A stretch of 64,000 bases of DNA, from assembly GCA_903632075.3 (NCBI GenBank), contig CAHIKZ030005580.1, positions 1,485,001-1,549,000 of the forward strand. Reading direction: 5' to 3'. The notes beneath the pieces were generated by a model that was given only the letters and a program-made list of their open reading frames with translations, was not told the DNA's origin and ran no database searches. The stretch is from Acanthosepion pharaonis. Its lineage: Eukaryota; Mollusca; Cephalopoda; Sepiida; Sepiidae. A program made the translations under genes and the position numbers. Below, one piece after another: positions 1-9,976 of this stretch (its first letter is position 1; every line of letters begins with the position of its first letter).

Positions 1-267
1 CGGAAGGAGTTGCATGAGTCTAATGATGATTACGAAGGTAAGTTAGCACGGAAATCTCTCTCACTCTCTCTCGAATGGTTCCGATAAGAAAAGAAATCCT
101 GAATTCATTGGTGAGAGCCTCGGACTCAACACGGGGGGGGGGCATATATCAAAATACTTGTAAAGGTAGTTCTGTCCCCGGTCAAGAGGGTGGCTGTTGG
201 AAAACACTACAGGGCTCTGCAACATACCATTCAAGCAAATGAACCCGGTCATGGCTGTCAAACAATT

Positions 268-505
268 TCTGCGATCACACCCTTTACATATGGTAACCAT
301 ACTCCCCTTAATTATTATGTGTGGGAGAGAAGTTGAGCGATAGACCAGCAAAACTACTTTTTAACACAAAAGATGAACTGAAGGTAAGAATTATGGCAGC
401 ATTCCCCAACTTAAACAAAGAGAGAATCCAGAAGATTCGCAGGAGATTCGGCAGTCGGCTGGAGGCCGTGGTTGAAGCCAATGGCGTTTTTATTGAATAT
501 ATTTA
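268..505 (+). pseudogene. Tc1/mariner-type transposase, C-terminal relic
   Basis: This is the decayed C-terminal end of a DDE/D transposase, the enzyme that cuts and pastes mariner/Tc1 elements at TA sites. Near position 301 one frame reads TPLNYYVW, which matches the NPLDYYVW block that carries the last catalytic acidic residue in this superfamily; the acidic position is an N here. The frame then shifts by one base at about 321 and continues with a family-typical tail: AAFPNLNKE, then RRFGSRLEAVVEANG, then FIE, ending near 505. The N-terminal DNA-binding part and the first two catalytic residues are absent. Sequence after 505 is AT-rich and unrelated. I see no terminal inverted repeat. It cannot encode a working enzyme. 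The superfamily call is firm; the exact family is open. Confidence 0.6.
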
Positions 506-831
506 CTTCTTAATTTTCAACATATTTTTGTGTAATTTTCGTAAATATATGTGTTATAAAAAGATGTCAGTGTTATTTTCGTTTTTTCGTTATTTAGACG
601 ACAATATATCAATCGCACGCTATATATACAGAGAAAAGGGACATATAGAATAAAAAAAAAACAATGGCTATGTGCTCGGATGTTTCAAGATTTAAGCCTT
701 CTTCAGACCAAATGTAATTTTTAATTGTATGGTCCGTATATATCTTCAAACTACCTACGCAGTATAGAAAACACTTCCTGAAATACAAATCTACCCAATT
801 CAAATATATAAGGAGGAACAAGACAATGTAC

Positions 832-846
832 ACACACACACACACA

Positions 847-898
<52 letters not shown>
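832..898. repeat. (CA)n then (AT)n microsatellite
   Basis: A short CA run passes into 49 bp of AT dinucleotides. Confidence 0.97.
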
Positions 899-900
<2 letters not shown>

Positions 901-1012
901 TATGTTAATATGAGTTTTAGGTAAACAATCCTTCCGATTTCATTAAGGTTCTTTTTATTTACTGCAACTCTCCTGTCTTAACCTATTAGTGTCAAGCAGA
1001 TCACAACCAATT
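901..1012 (+). repeat. Dispersed repeat A, copy 1
   Basis: It shares GAGTTTNAGGTAAACAATC, TTCTTTTTATTTACTGCAAC and TAGTGTCAAG-type blocks with 33966-34075. Both copies begin immediately after an (AT)n array, so the array marks one edge of the repeat. Confidence 0.7.
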
Positions 1013-1013
1013 T

Positions 1014-1015
<2 letters not shown>

Positions 1016-1057
<42 letters not shown>
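1016..1057. repeat. (AT)n microsatellite
   Basis: Pure AT dinucleotide array of about 42 bp. Confidence 0.97.
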
Positions 1058-1060
<3 letters not shown>

Positions 1061-1244
1061 AGCAATTCAGCCCAAGCAAGACATGAGTAGTACTAGTACG
1101 CGGGAGCCTACAGTGTGTGTAAGTAAGAGAAAAGACTGGCTAGACGGGGTTGAGGAAAAGATAAAAACAAGAATGAGGAGCAAGCCAACAGAAGGCATCA
1201 ATTGACATTACATTTAATGTTTTGAAGATTATATTAAGCAGAGA

Positions 1245-1798
1245 AGCATGTAAGAGGAAGGGAATTTCACTGTTGGGAAGTGCGAGAGAAGAAGCTGTTG
1301 AAATTGGAGAGGTGATTATATCTAACTGTTTCGACAGTGAAAGAGTGGGACCGATATGCTAACCTAGTAGCACGCTTAAAATCATGCAGTTGTGGCATCG
1401 TCACAACACATGCCATGAAAATATTTATAGAAAAGACAGAGGAAAGCCACATAACGTCGGTAAAAAAGTGTCTGGAGTCGAGAACCCAAGTCAGGACCGA
1501 GCCCATTTCATATCCGTCTTTGGGATTTTGTCGAGAATCTTGAGATTAACTATGGGAGCACCAGACCATATAGGGCAACAGCATTCCATGCGTGGACGGA
1601 GGTAGATTTGTAGATGTGAAGGATTGAATCGACGAGAAAAAGCTTTTATTGCGACACAGGGAACCAACTTTCCTTGCATTAGATGCAACTATTGATTCAA
1701 TGCAAGTGGAGAACAGTGGAGAACGTGAGACCAAGAAGGCGCAGAGAGGCACTCTCGTGGAGTTGATGCAGGGGCGTTTCTCTATGGAGAGTAAATGA

Positions 1799-1800
<2 letters not shown>
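1245..1800 (-). pseudogene. CR1/Jockey-like LINE reverse transcriptase, C-terminal relic
   Basis: Read on the minus strand this is the end of a non-LTR retrotransposon ORF2. It begins near 1780 with a SASLRLLGLTFS-like block and proceeds through CRNKSFFSS, then RPRMECCCPIWSGAP (about 1600-1555), matching the RP-MEYC-HIW-GAP signature after the RT catalytic core. It continues as LDKIPKTD with L-SRLQTL-RR and FYKYFHGMC blocks toward 1380. Several frame changes and stops break it, and the catalytic YADD part is absent. The same family recurs on the minus strand near 16.4-16.9, 20.5-21.0 and 36.2-36.4 kb. Family membership is clear; the clade assignment is tentative. Confidence 0.7.

Positions 1801-1801
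<1 letters not shown>

Positions 1802-1840
<39 letters not shown>
1802..1840. repeat. (AT)n microsatellite
   Basis: AT array of 39 bp, 5 bp before the first hammerhead motif. Confidence 0.97.
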
Positions 1841-1843
<3 letters not shown>

Positions 1844-1845
1844 AT

Positions 1846-1888
1846 TCATAGACAGACTGTTTCACTGTATCACAGCTCCTCAGTGTAG
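1846..1888 (-). ncRNA. Hammerhead ribozyme motif, 43-nt family, copy 1
   Basis: On the minus strand the core reads CTGAGGA (C3 to A9, position 7 free to vary), helix II GCTGT/ACAGT around a GAT loop, the invariant GAAA, helix III ACA/TGT around GTC, and C17 as the predicted cleavage base. Helix I is poor here (CTACA against TATGA). Hammerheads self-cleave RNA and are known in invertebrate retroelements. This copy keeps the catalytic core but probably folds weakly. Confidence 0.6.
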
Positions 1889-2117
1889 CTAGACGTCCGA
1901 ATGCATTGGCGTCAGTCAGGTATTCTACAACTAAGCCGTTGGCGCACGGCAGTAATGAAGGTGAATTTAAGCGTATTTATTTTTAGAGTGACTGAGGGAA
2001 CACGACTCGCTTTATCGAAGAGTCTTTATTAGCAGTAATAGTCACTGTTTACGAACTCTCATATCCTCCCCAGAGATCTCAACTGAATACATTTTTCAGG
2101 AGCATATATCTTGTCAT

Positions 2118-2160
2118 CCACAGACAGATTGTTTCGCTGTATCGCATCTCATCAGTGTGG
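2118..2160 (-). ncRNA. Hammerhead ribozyme motif, 43-nt family, copy 2
   Basis: On the minus strand: helix I CCACA/TGTGG (five perfect pairs), core CTGATGA, a damaged helix II (GATGC against ACAGC, three of five pairs), GAAA, helix III ACA/TGT with an ATC loop, then C17. It has the same 43-nt geometry as copies at 1846-1888 and 56838-56880, and the same upstream GTCTAG. Of the three it has the best core and helix I. Confidence 0.65.
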
Positions 2161-2223
2161 CTAGACATCCGGTTGCCTCTAGCTAGGATCGAAACCCGAT
2201 TGAATTGAAGCAGTCGGGGATTT

Positions 2224-2226
<3 letters not shown>

Positions 2227-2288
<62 letters not shown>
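2227..2288. repeat. (AT)n microsatellite
   Basis: AT array of 62 bp. Confidence 0.97.
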
Positions 2289-2292
<4 letters not shown>

Positions 2293-3054
2293 TAAAACAA
2301 AACAATAAATGCAAAACCTGTAAACTCTGTCTGGAAGTGAAACAATCGTACTCACTTTCCCAGACCAACACAAATTAATAAACAAACTGTACGATAAAGT
2401 CAGATATGATAGCAATTTTTTCTATGCTACTTAGAAATCTAAAATTAAAAACGAATACATTGTAAAACATTACCAAGGCAAATGTAAATATATTCTATGT
2501 ATAGAAAGCAGATAATTAAACAATGCCTGTGTTAAGTAAAAAAAAAAAACATATACGAGAAGAATTCATAAGAAATCTATAATTATATAAGCAATTGAAA
2601 TAAATAGATAATAAACAAATTGTACGATTTCATTTATAACAACCAATATGTAAGCGAATACTTAACTAATAAATACAAAATATCCTAAGTAATCAATAAT
2701 GCAAAATGAGTTAAAGTTTTTTAAAAATTACCCTATATTATGGCTATAAAATAACTGGATTCTGGCGCTAAAATTAGTTCTATCATAAAAACGCGGCCGT
2801 TTACCGAAGGAATGGTTAAGGTAAGACAATACACCTGGAATAATCAATACTTTTATGCATAATGTCCCATTGACAAAACATATATACATTGTAGGGCTAT
2901 CACCCAATGCACATGGCCTGAAGATTGCATTCACGTAAATAGATTGCCGTATCTCATTGTTGACCTCGCATACGCTTTATCCCAGATAGTAATTTTGCAC
3001 ATAAATTCAATATACATTAAAACTATATATGTATCGATATATTACTCTCTCTCT

Positions 3055-3059
<5 letters not shown>
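2289..3059. other. Unassigned AT-rich DNA
   Basis: I see no gene, RNA or repeat match here. Short frames are not conserved and codon use is uninformative. Confidence 0.6.

Positions 3060-3133
<74 letters not shown>
3060..3133. repeat. (AT)n microsatellite
   Basis: AT array of 74 bp. Confidence 0.97.
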
Positions 3134-3136
<3 letters not shown>

Positions 3137-3289
3137 CTATCACACATATAGTGCTGGTGTTAATAAAATAGTGCTCGATGTAATATAACGGTGCTATTAA
3201 ATGAATATTAATAAATATACATATTATCCTTTACCGCTAGCATGAAGCAGAGTTTTATGCACGAAGCAACCTTCATGTTCTGAGTATGA

Positions 3290-3373
3290 GTGAATATATT
3301 GTGCGTTTCTTCAGATCTAACCATGTTTCCTCGGACAAGGGGAGCCGCAAGTTCGATTCCAGCCGGAGGGTGC
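3290..3373 (+). repeat. Possible tRNA-derived SINE relic (B-box half)
   Basis: AAGTTCGATTCCAGC resembles a T-arm/B box and sits in a short GC-richer patch within AT-rich DNA. The A-box side is not convincing, so this is only a possible tRNA-derived remnant. Confidence 0.3.
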
Positions 3374-3527
3374 ATTTTTTCTCTAAGATTTCTCAAATCT
3401 TTATCTAGGCATATTATTTATTCCAATGGTTTAAACATTTAATTTTATTTGTTTATATTATAAATTATGTATATTATAATTTATATACGTTAACTACACA
3501 ACCATATTTGCCTGAAGGAATTGTATA

Positions 3528-3528
<1 letters not shown>

Positions 3529-3610
<82 letters not shown>
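3529..3610. repeat. (AT)n microsatellite
   Basis: AT array of 82 bp, directly followed by a copy of dispersed repeat B. Confidence 0.97.
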
Positions 3611-3614
<4 letters not shown>

Positions 3615-3740
3615 GTGCTATATTTATGGGATAAAGTGCTCACTATCAGAGACAGAGCCTATGTAAATATAAATATAAAAGTGAACATTGAAGTCAACAC
3701 TCAGAGGCTACAGCCTATTTTACGCTGGATGCAATCGACA
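3611..3740 (+). repeat. Dispersed repeat B (AT-flanked), copy 1
   Basis: It starts with a GTGCTATATTTATGGGATA block, then AAGTGCTCA, ATCAGAGA, GAGC, GTGAACATTGAAGTCAA and a GGC-ACAG-CT-TTT-A-GC-G-ATGCAATCG tail. Copies lie near 8.02-8.22 (minus), 9.98, 17.87, 26.45, 30.89, 33.00 (minus) and 56.52 kb, most of them touching an (AT)n array. It has no coding capacity. Confidence 0.75.
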
Positions 3741-4070
3741 GGCCTGACGAATGTGGTTGTGTAACTGGACTCATAAATAATTACATCGGTTACACAACCA
3801 CATACTTACGTTACACCTATCTGATCACAGCTCCATTAGAACCCATTTAAACACACACACAAATCTACCAGACTCCATTAGAAACATATTAGTAGAAAAC
3901 ACAAATATATTAACTGCATCCACCTGCAAAAAAAGCCAACTCTTAACAATATTAACTACGAACAAAGCCACAATGTGCTAACCGAATTCGGAAAAAAAAA
4001 TCCTCCCTTCCACATACTAAGACATACACAGAACGCACAAACTCAATTAAGATGAAAAATCGAATCATCT

Positions 4071-4225
4071 TTGATAATGGCTAAATGTTTAGCCGAAAGT
4101 GCTCGGAAATATAAAACATTTGAACAGTTCTTACACACCCTTTGTCCAGAAAAGAAAACTCTTGTTAGAACACAAGAAAAATTAAATAAAAAAAAACTTA
4201 CCTTGTCTGTCGTTTTAATGAAACA

Positions 4226-4232
<7 letters not shown>
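4071..4232 (+). repeat. Dispersed repeat C (hairpin plus CAGAAAAG block)
   Basis: It opens with a GGCTAAA/TTTAGCC hairpin followed by CGAAAGTGCTCGG. It then carries the TCCAGAAAAGAAA, AACACAAGAAAAATTAAAT and GTCTGTCGTTTTAATGAAAC blocks that form the arms of the fold-back at 17604-17812. It ends at TGCAT where an (AT)n array begins. A decayed copy is at 24647-24745. Confidence 0.7.

Positions 4233-4285
<53 letters not shown>
4229..4285. repeat. (AT)n microsatellite
   Basis: AT array of 57 bp at the 3' edge of repeat C. Confidence 0.97.
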
Positions 4286-4288
<3 letters not shown>

Positions 4289-5404
4289 AGAGAGAGATTG
4301 ATAAAGATATAGATATGAACTGAGATTGAATATTGAAGTTAGAAACGTTTATAAATTCTATGCTTACTGTGACTGTATATGTCCGTGTATGCACGTGACT
4401 GTCTCTATCTCTCCCTGTTTGTGCGTGTATTTGTCAGTGTGTGTGTGTGTGTGACTTTAGGAGAGCAACGAAAATTCTTTAAGATTTTTTTGTCTTATTT
4501 CCATCTTTTATTTGATTTCTAAAATTTATTCGCGTTTCCAGGTAACTTTTCAAATAATCTCTCGTTAGAATACTTGCGCTTATAGGCTATTACAAAACCA
4601 TTTTATTTCTTGTGTTAGTAGGGCTGTGCTAATACACTTTTGACGGCGTCACGTTCATCTCGACCAGCGGGTTTTCAAACTTTTCCCCAGTGCATCCTTT
4701 TTTTTTCCGTAGGTCAGAATGTCATTTTCTCCTCGATTCCATGACTGACCGACTGAAAATGTGCATTCAGAATACTATGCATATATTATTGAAAATCTTC
4801 ATTCATTTCCACAGTAGAACATATGCATTTTCCAATTTAATAGCAATTGAAAATATTGTTGGATTTTAATACTTGTTATACATGTGCAGTAATTTGTTTT
4901 AATTCAAAACTAATTATTAGATAACTGAACTGAAGTATACTTTAGTTAACAAAAAGTTCATTAGAATATTAAGGCATTTGTTGTTTGGTTGCAACCTTCG
5001 GCCTCGAGACCATAGATGTGCGTCCAGAAATGTATGCCACCGCTGTTGATGACATCGCAGCATCTTTTATGGCTATACAGGCCTACACAGGAGTGACAGT
5101 CTCGATTGCAACCGATCCACGTAAAGACGCTCTACATCGCTGTCGCTATGTGTTCCTTCCTTTGAGCATGCTTCACCATGTTTGCAAGCCTCTGTTTCTC
5201 CTCTCCTTGCTCCAACCCTCGGCGTAAATCACGTTTCCGGAATGAGCGATCCCTGGCAACGCATCCTTACCTCTTGTTGTCCATGTCCATCACCATCATG
5301 TCAATTTTATAGATGTTCTTGAAAGGAAAAAAGAGATCACTTCGTGTCCTTGCTGCTATGAACACTAGCCAGGACCTATTATCGAAATAGGAACTATAAC
5401 AATT
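4286..5404. other. Unassigned intergenic DNA
   Basis: It contains a short GT run near 4437-4453 and one 80-codon open frame at 4985-5227 that resembles no family I know. I see nothing else I can support. Confidence 0.5.
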
Positions 5405-5660
5405 TTATGCTACACAGACAATACAACAAGGTTAATCGCCCAGGCATTGAGATCAGAGACAGAAAAAAAAACAAAATGGACCTTCTTATTGACATAGCTG
5501 ACCCTGCAGACTATAATGTATCTTTGAAGATCTTCAAGAAACTATCAAAATACAAGTATCTTGAAAACGAAATGTGGCCCATGGAGGCAGGAACAATTCT
5601 AGTTGTAAATACAGCCCTCGGATTGATTGGAAAAAACAAATATATTCATTGAAGGAATTC
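5405..5660 (+). pseudogene. LINE ORF C-terminal tail-domain fragment
   Basis: A single frame of about 80 codons carries the arrangement NRPGIEIRDR, LIDIADPADYNVS, KLSKYKYLENEM-W and ILVVNTALGLIG. This order (RPDI-I, LIDIA-PAD-NV, KYK-L--E---W, PVVVGALG-I) is typical of the extreme C-terminal domain of ORF2 proteins in many animal LINEs, where it follows the reverse transcriptase. No RT domain precedes it in this window, so it is an isolated 3' fragment, and the frame closes at 5652. The exact clade cannot be named from this tail alone. The bases downstream to about 5720 keep some similarity in another frame. Confidence 0.6.
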
Positions 5661-6590
5661 CTGATTGTCCATGCTTTAAAGAAATACTAAATATTGTAGG
5701 CACAAGTACAGACCACACCTTACGATAGGGTTTATCTGTGTGGAGACAAGTCAACTATCGGTACGATATAACTTACGTCAATTCACCACAATCTTGTTGA
5801 ACACCGTTCCTTGTTTGTCCTTTTGTCAATTCTCCCTATACTAAATCGTTTCTCTCTTTTCTTCTCTGTAACCCTCCAGCGTACTAGTAGCATCCCCGTC
5901 TTTCTTGATGCAAAATGATTTTATAAAAGAAGATAAATAGGAAACATTCCTGAACGCATTTCAAGACACTGGAAACAACTGGGTGACATGGTTTGGGTCA
6001 CTGTTGCTTCCGAAGTTTCTAAACAGCTCTTGGTGTTCATGGAAGAAAAAAGGGAATGGGAATAGCAGAGATTGAATTTATAATGTGTTGTCCTGATTAT
6101 TGACCACATTTGGTATTTTCTATCTCTTTAGTTAAGACTTAACTTCCACACACACGCCTAAAGAGGAATGTCTGAAAAGTCAATGTTGCCACCACCAATG
6201 ATCTATACTGGCGTGCGATGTTTCACGTATCTCATACTCAAGTGTTTCAGGTTTGAAAGAAGCTCTTAAGACAGTGTTACAATTTACGCAAAAAGATAGT
6301 GAAGAAATAGCACTTCAATTGAGAAGAGATTAAGCGCTATGCTAAAAGCAAAGGGTGGTGATTTTGAATTGTAATTATATGCAGAATAGGTTCAATAAAA
6401 AATAATAATCAACCTTGAAATGCTCATTAATCAAAACATTATTTTATGATCAAATGGATGTGTAAATGCATGTGTCGCATCTAGTTAAGTTCAGTTTTTG
6501 TAAATGTTATGGAACTTTACCCATAATAACATAATGGACTATTCCATACGTAATAAATACTGGGTCTCAAGAGGAAGCGAAGAGGGAGTT
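5661..6590. other. Unassigned; possible 3' end of a decayed transcript copy
   Basis: There is no recognised repeat. Between about 6240 and 6370 a frame with KTVLQFTQKDSEEIALQLRR hints at a degraded protein C-terminus, but I cannot name a family and stops are frequent. Confidence 0.25.
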
Positions 6591-6870
6591 CAGTTTGAAG
6601 TCTGGATTAAGTTCTGTCAGGAGTCTGTCAGTCAGTCAGAGCGAGCCAGTCAGTCAGTCGAGTTAGAGGCAGACCCAAACAGAGTCGCGTTCAGACAATT
6701 GCTACTAAACCTGATTGTTCGTACTAAAACTTTCTACTTCTCTGTATATATTCCTGTTTGTAATATATTTGTGTTGTTCCATATACGTGTTCGTGGTCTT
6801 CTTTATTGGTTCTACCTTGGACTATCACCGTGGTACAAGGAACCGGACCATAACAGTAAACCTACTGCAC
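6590..6870 (+). repeat. Possible LTR-like or 5'-leader fragment
   Basis: A moderately GC-richer 280-bp block with repeated GTCAGTCAGT motifs, ending near a GAACCGGACCATAACA sequence. Composition suggests part of a mobile element, but no paired LTR, polypurine tract or coding domain is visible. Confidence 0.2.
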
Positions 6871-7227
6871 ATAACATGTATAAAAATATGTCAGATAAAA
6901 AATAGTGATTCTTTGGTAACCAAGCAAAAGCCTAACCATCGGGCTAAACATATTTATTACGATTATATGGAGACAATATATAAATATTTTAAAAACAAAA
7001 ATGTTCTTTTGAATCTTTTGCTTTTTTTTTTTTTGTCGTTTTTTGGTCTATCGTTGTTTTCCGTCTTTTGAAATCAGATTTGTCAATCTTTCTTCACGCT
7101 AGTTTAATACTTTGTGAATTACACTAGTTTTTTGCCACTTGTCGTGGGTTCTTGTCATTTTGTGAGAAAAAAATCTTTGTAAATATCTCTTTTTCCTGAA
7201 AAAAAATAGCTGTGTTATTTCATACAT

Positions 7228-7239
<12 letters not shown>

Positions 7240-7291
<52 letters not shown>
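7240..7291. repeat. (AT)n microsatellite
   Basis: AT array of 52 bp. Confidence 0.97.
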
Positions 7292-7293
<2 letters not shown>

Positions 7294-7364
7294 CATTGTT
7301 TCTTAACATTACAATTCTTGGCGATTATTTTTTGTAAACAAGTACGTGTATGATTCTATTGGGA

Positions 7365-8012
7365 AAAAATATCTTTCTTTTTTTGCGTCTTTCATTTTTT
7401 TTGGGGATTATTTAACAATCTTTCTGATGTCCTTCCTTTGTCTGGTTTTCCTTATTTTCTTTATTTATTTGTTCTGTTCGGACGACATTATATGTGTTTT
7501 TATTTCTTTCTTTTTCTTCTGTCTTTTCTTTTTACTTCTCATCTTGTGGCGTTTTTTCTTGTCTCTCTTTTTTATCTTTCTCTCTCATTCATCCTTTTAT
7601 TCATTTATTCTTTCCATTTAATTATTTCTTTTTCATTTTTTCTTTACGACTTTTTCTACTTTATCTTTCATTTAGTTGTTAATTCATTCTCATTCGTTTT
7701 TGTCATTTTTATTTCCTGCTTTCTACTTTCATTTCTTTCTGCTTTTTTTTATTTTCTTTCTGTCGCTTTTTTTACTTCTTTTTTTTTCTCTATATGTCTT
7801 TCAATTCCCGCCTTTTTTCATTTACTATTAACCTTCCTTTTCTTTTTTTTTTAAATCTTTTTTTTCTGTCTTTCATTTTAGATATTCTCATTTCCACACG
7901 TTTACAGTCTTGTACTTTCTTTCTTTTTTACTTTTTCGTTTCTTTATTTCTTTCTTTTTTTTTATTTCTTCTTTTTTATAGCTTTTCTCTTACTCGCGTT
8001 TTCTCCTTTCTT
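7365..8012. other. Strongly T-rich, pyrimidine-biased tract
   Basis: About 650 bases are overwhelmingly T and C on the plus strand, with purines scattered singly. Long hydrophobic Phe/Leu/Ser frames here follow from the base composition and are not genes. The tract ends where a copy of repeat B begins. Confidence 0.85.
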
Positions 8013-8018
8013 TCTCTC

Positions 8019-8046
8019 GCTTCTGAGTGTTGACTTCAATATTAAC

Positions 8047-8114
<68 letters not shown>

Positions 8115-8221
8115 AACTAGAGGCGACAGTCTGTTTCATGCTATATGCAATCGCCAGGCCACACACGCTCTATCTCTGATATTGAGCACTTTATTCCATA
8201 AATATAGCACACCTTAAGACT
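8019..8221 (-). repeat. Dispersed repeat B, copy 2, split by (AT)n
   Basis: Minus-strand copy of the repeat at 3611-3740. A 60-bp (AT)n array at 8050-8109 sits inside it, after GTGTTGACTTCAAT. The GAGCACTTTATTCCATAAAT end lies at 8185-8207. Confidence 0.7.
8050..8109. repeat. (AT)n microsatellite
   Basis: AT array of 60 bp within repeat B. Confidence 0.97.
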
Positions 8222-8226
8222 ATATT

Positions 8227-8231
<5 letters not shown>

Positions 8232-8289
<58 letters not shown>
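8232..8289. repeat. (AT)n microsatellite
   Basis: AT array of 58 bp. Confidence 0.97.
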
Positions 8290-8291
<2 letters not shown>

Positions 8292-8969
8292 TAAAAGAAC
8301 AATAATAAATATAACATATTTCGCTTTTATTAAAGCTTCATCAGAGAATGGGTTATGGAGAAAAAGAAAAAACCTTAAAATGTTTGTCTTGTTTGCAGAC
8401 TCGTGTATTTATCTGATTCTGATCCATATTTGAACTGTTTATCCCAATTCATATTCATATATAAGGAGAGATTATATTTTTTGGTCTTTACTTTATAACT
8501 AATATTTATTATTTTCTATTTCTTCAAATTGTTTGAACTCGGTGTCTTTAAGAATATCATTCAATTTCAATCTGACTTGCGGTGTTAAAATGTAAAATAT
8601 AGGTCAAGGCTGCATTAACTGTCTCTGTTTAAGCCAGACATTTCCACCTCCCCCTCCCATTATACTGTGGGGTTGGGTTAATTTAATATCTATATTCTCA
8701 ACGGCCTCCTCCTGCTTCCTTTCTTTTCTTTTTCCTTCTCTTTAGATGCCAATTTTTTTTAAGTCTCTGATTTCATATCTACACACTATCTGAGTTGAAA
8801 AATGCCAACAGAGTAACGTGTTGGTCGAAATAGCTATTCTTATGAGGTACATTTGGATTTCTCTATTATGTAACTTATATGCTCTTTTATAATAAATACA
8901 ATGAACTCTTTTTGTGGATCAGTTTTAATATTTTATATTAATAGGATTCACTTGGATTTTATATATATA

Positions 8970-9212
8970 TGTTGGAATTGTTGCGTACCCTGGTGTACTA
9001 GTGAGCCAGCGAAAATGAGCTGATTCATATTATAGTTCACCAATATAAAGGTTAACCAATCAGAAGGCTCAAAATATTCAATGCGACGTGTATAAAGGCG
9101 GCCATGTTTTTTTCACGAAGATGCACTGCCTGCCTTTGATCGCGAAGACTGAGTTGTTTCATTCAACAGATTACGTACTGCGCTGTATTCTATATTCATA
9201 GACTATGGTGAA
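8970..9212 (+). promoter_or_regulatory. Promoter-like block, possible solo LTR
   Basis: A 243-bp block starts TGTTGG and ends GAACA, the short inverted TG...CA ends typical of LTRs. It contains AACCAATCAG (CCAAT box, about 9055) and 35-40 bp downstream GTATAAAGG (TATA box, about 9090), a spacing usual for a Pol II core promoter. No clear target-site duplication or second LTR is seen, so the call stays tentative. Confidence 0.35.
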
Positions 9213-9217
9213 CATGG

Positions 9218-9219
<2 letters not shown>

Positions 9220-9263
<44 letters not shown>

Positions 9264-9264
9264 C
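9220..9264. repeat. (AT)n microsatellite
   Basis: AT array of 45 bp. Confidence 0.97.
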
Positions 9265-9483
9265 TCACATTCGCTTAACAGACATTGAACTATATCACAT
9301 AGTGTCCCCACATAAATGGTCTGACCTTTATATTTATGAGCGCATCTAATATTAAATATTTTTTCTCTTACAGATAAAATCTTTGCATTTGCCTTGATAA
9401 TTCCCCACAGATGACGAAACGCGTTTCCCTTTCTCTTTATTCATATTGTTCTTTTATAGATATACTCTATGTGAAATATTTAA

Positions 9484-9572
9484 CAGACACACACACGCAC
9501 ATACACACACACGCACACAAACACACAGAGCACATATATACACACACGCGCACACGCACACACACACACACG

Positions 9573-9644
<72 letters not shown>
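9484..9644. repeat. (CA)n with (AT)n compound microsatellite
   Basis: About 100 bp of impure CA repeats pass into 57 bp of AT. It abuts the tRNA-like/hammerhead SINE. Confidence 0.97.
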
Positions 9645-9646
<2 letters not shown>

Positions 9647-9897
9647 TAAAAGAGAAACTCGGATGAGTTCCACCACGGAATATGTGATCGAGCGGCCCTA
9701 TATCGAGTCTAATTCCTTACCTCTTCGTCAACGAGGCGTTGGAGTAATTGGAATGACGTTTGCCTAATAACATAACTGTCCGGGTTTCAATTCTCGGTGT
9801 TGGATGCGCACTGCTGATGAGTCCCAAATATAGAACGAAACAGCCGTCCAGTTCTTTCTGAGATTTCTTCTAGATGCATTACTTAATTATAATTATC
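9645..9897 (+). mobile_element. SINE with tRNA-like promoter and hammerhead motif, copy 1
   Basis: This repeat of about 250 bp shares CCACGGAATATGTGATCGAG and the rest of its length with 38026-38288. Its order is an upstream block, a tRNA-like A box (GGAGTAATTGGAATG, about 9739), a B box (GTTTCAATTC, about 9784), the hammerhead motif at 9808-9854 and an ACTTAATTAT end. Pol III-type boxes followed by a hammerhead match the plan of Schistosoma Sm-alpha-like SINEs and related small retroelements, a known class. I see no flanking duplication because the 5' edge merges with (AT)n. Mobilisation would depend on enzymes from another element. Confidence 0.7.
9808..9854 (+). ncRNA. Hammerhead ribozyme motif in SINE copy 1
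   Basis: Helix I GCACTG/CAGTTC (five of six pairs), core CTGATGA intact at 9814-9820, helix II GTCC/GAAC around CAAATATA (three of four pairs), GAAA at 9837-9840, helix III AC/GT around AGCC, and C17 at 9848 as the predicted cleavage base. CTGATGAGTCCCAAATA is the sequence typical of Sm-alpha-type hammerheads. Confidence 0.8.
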
Positions 9898-9913
9898 TCA
9901 AAATCCTAATTCT

Positions 9914-9917
<4 letters not shown>

Positions 9918-9954
<37 letters not shown>

Positions 9955-9976
9955 TCATATATATATATATATATAT
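9918..9976. repeat. Interrupted (AT)n microsatellite
   Basis: Two AT runs separated by a short AATATATATC break. Confidence 0.95.

Noticed and set aside
3208..3396. Selenocysteine or other specialised tRNA gene
   Set aside because: Only a B-box-like stretch is present; no acceptor or anticodon arm can be drawn.
7346..8033. Overlapping Phe/Leu/Ser-rich frames that look like membrane proteins
   Set aside because: The plus strand is T/C-biased, so every frame gives hydrophobic residues; there is no conserved family.
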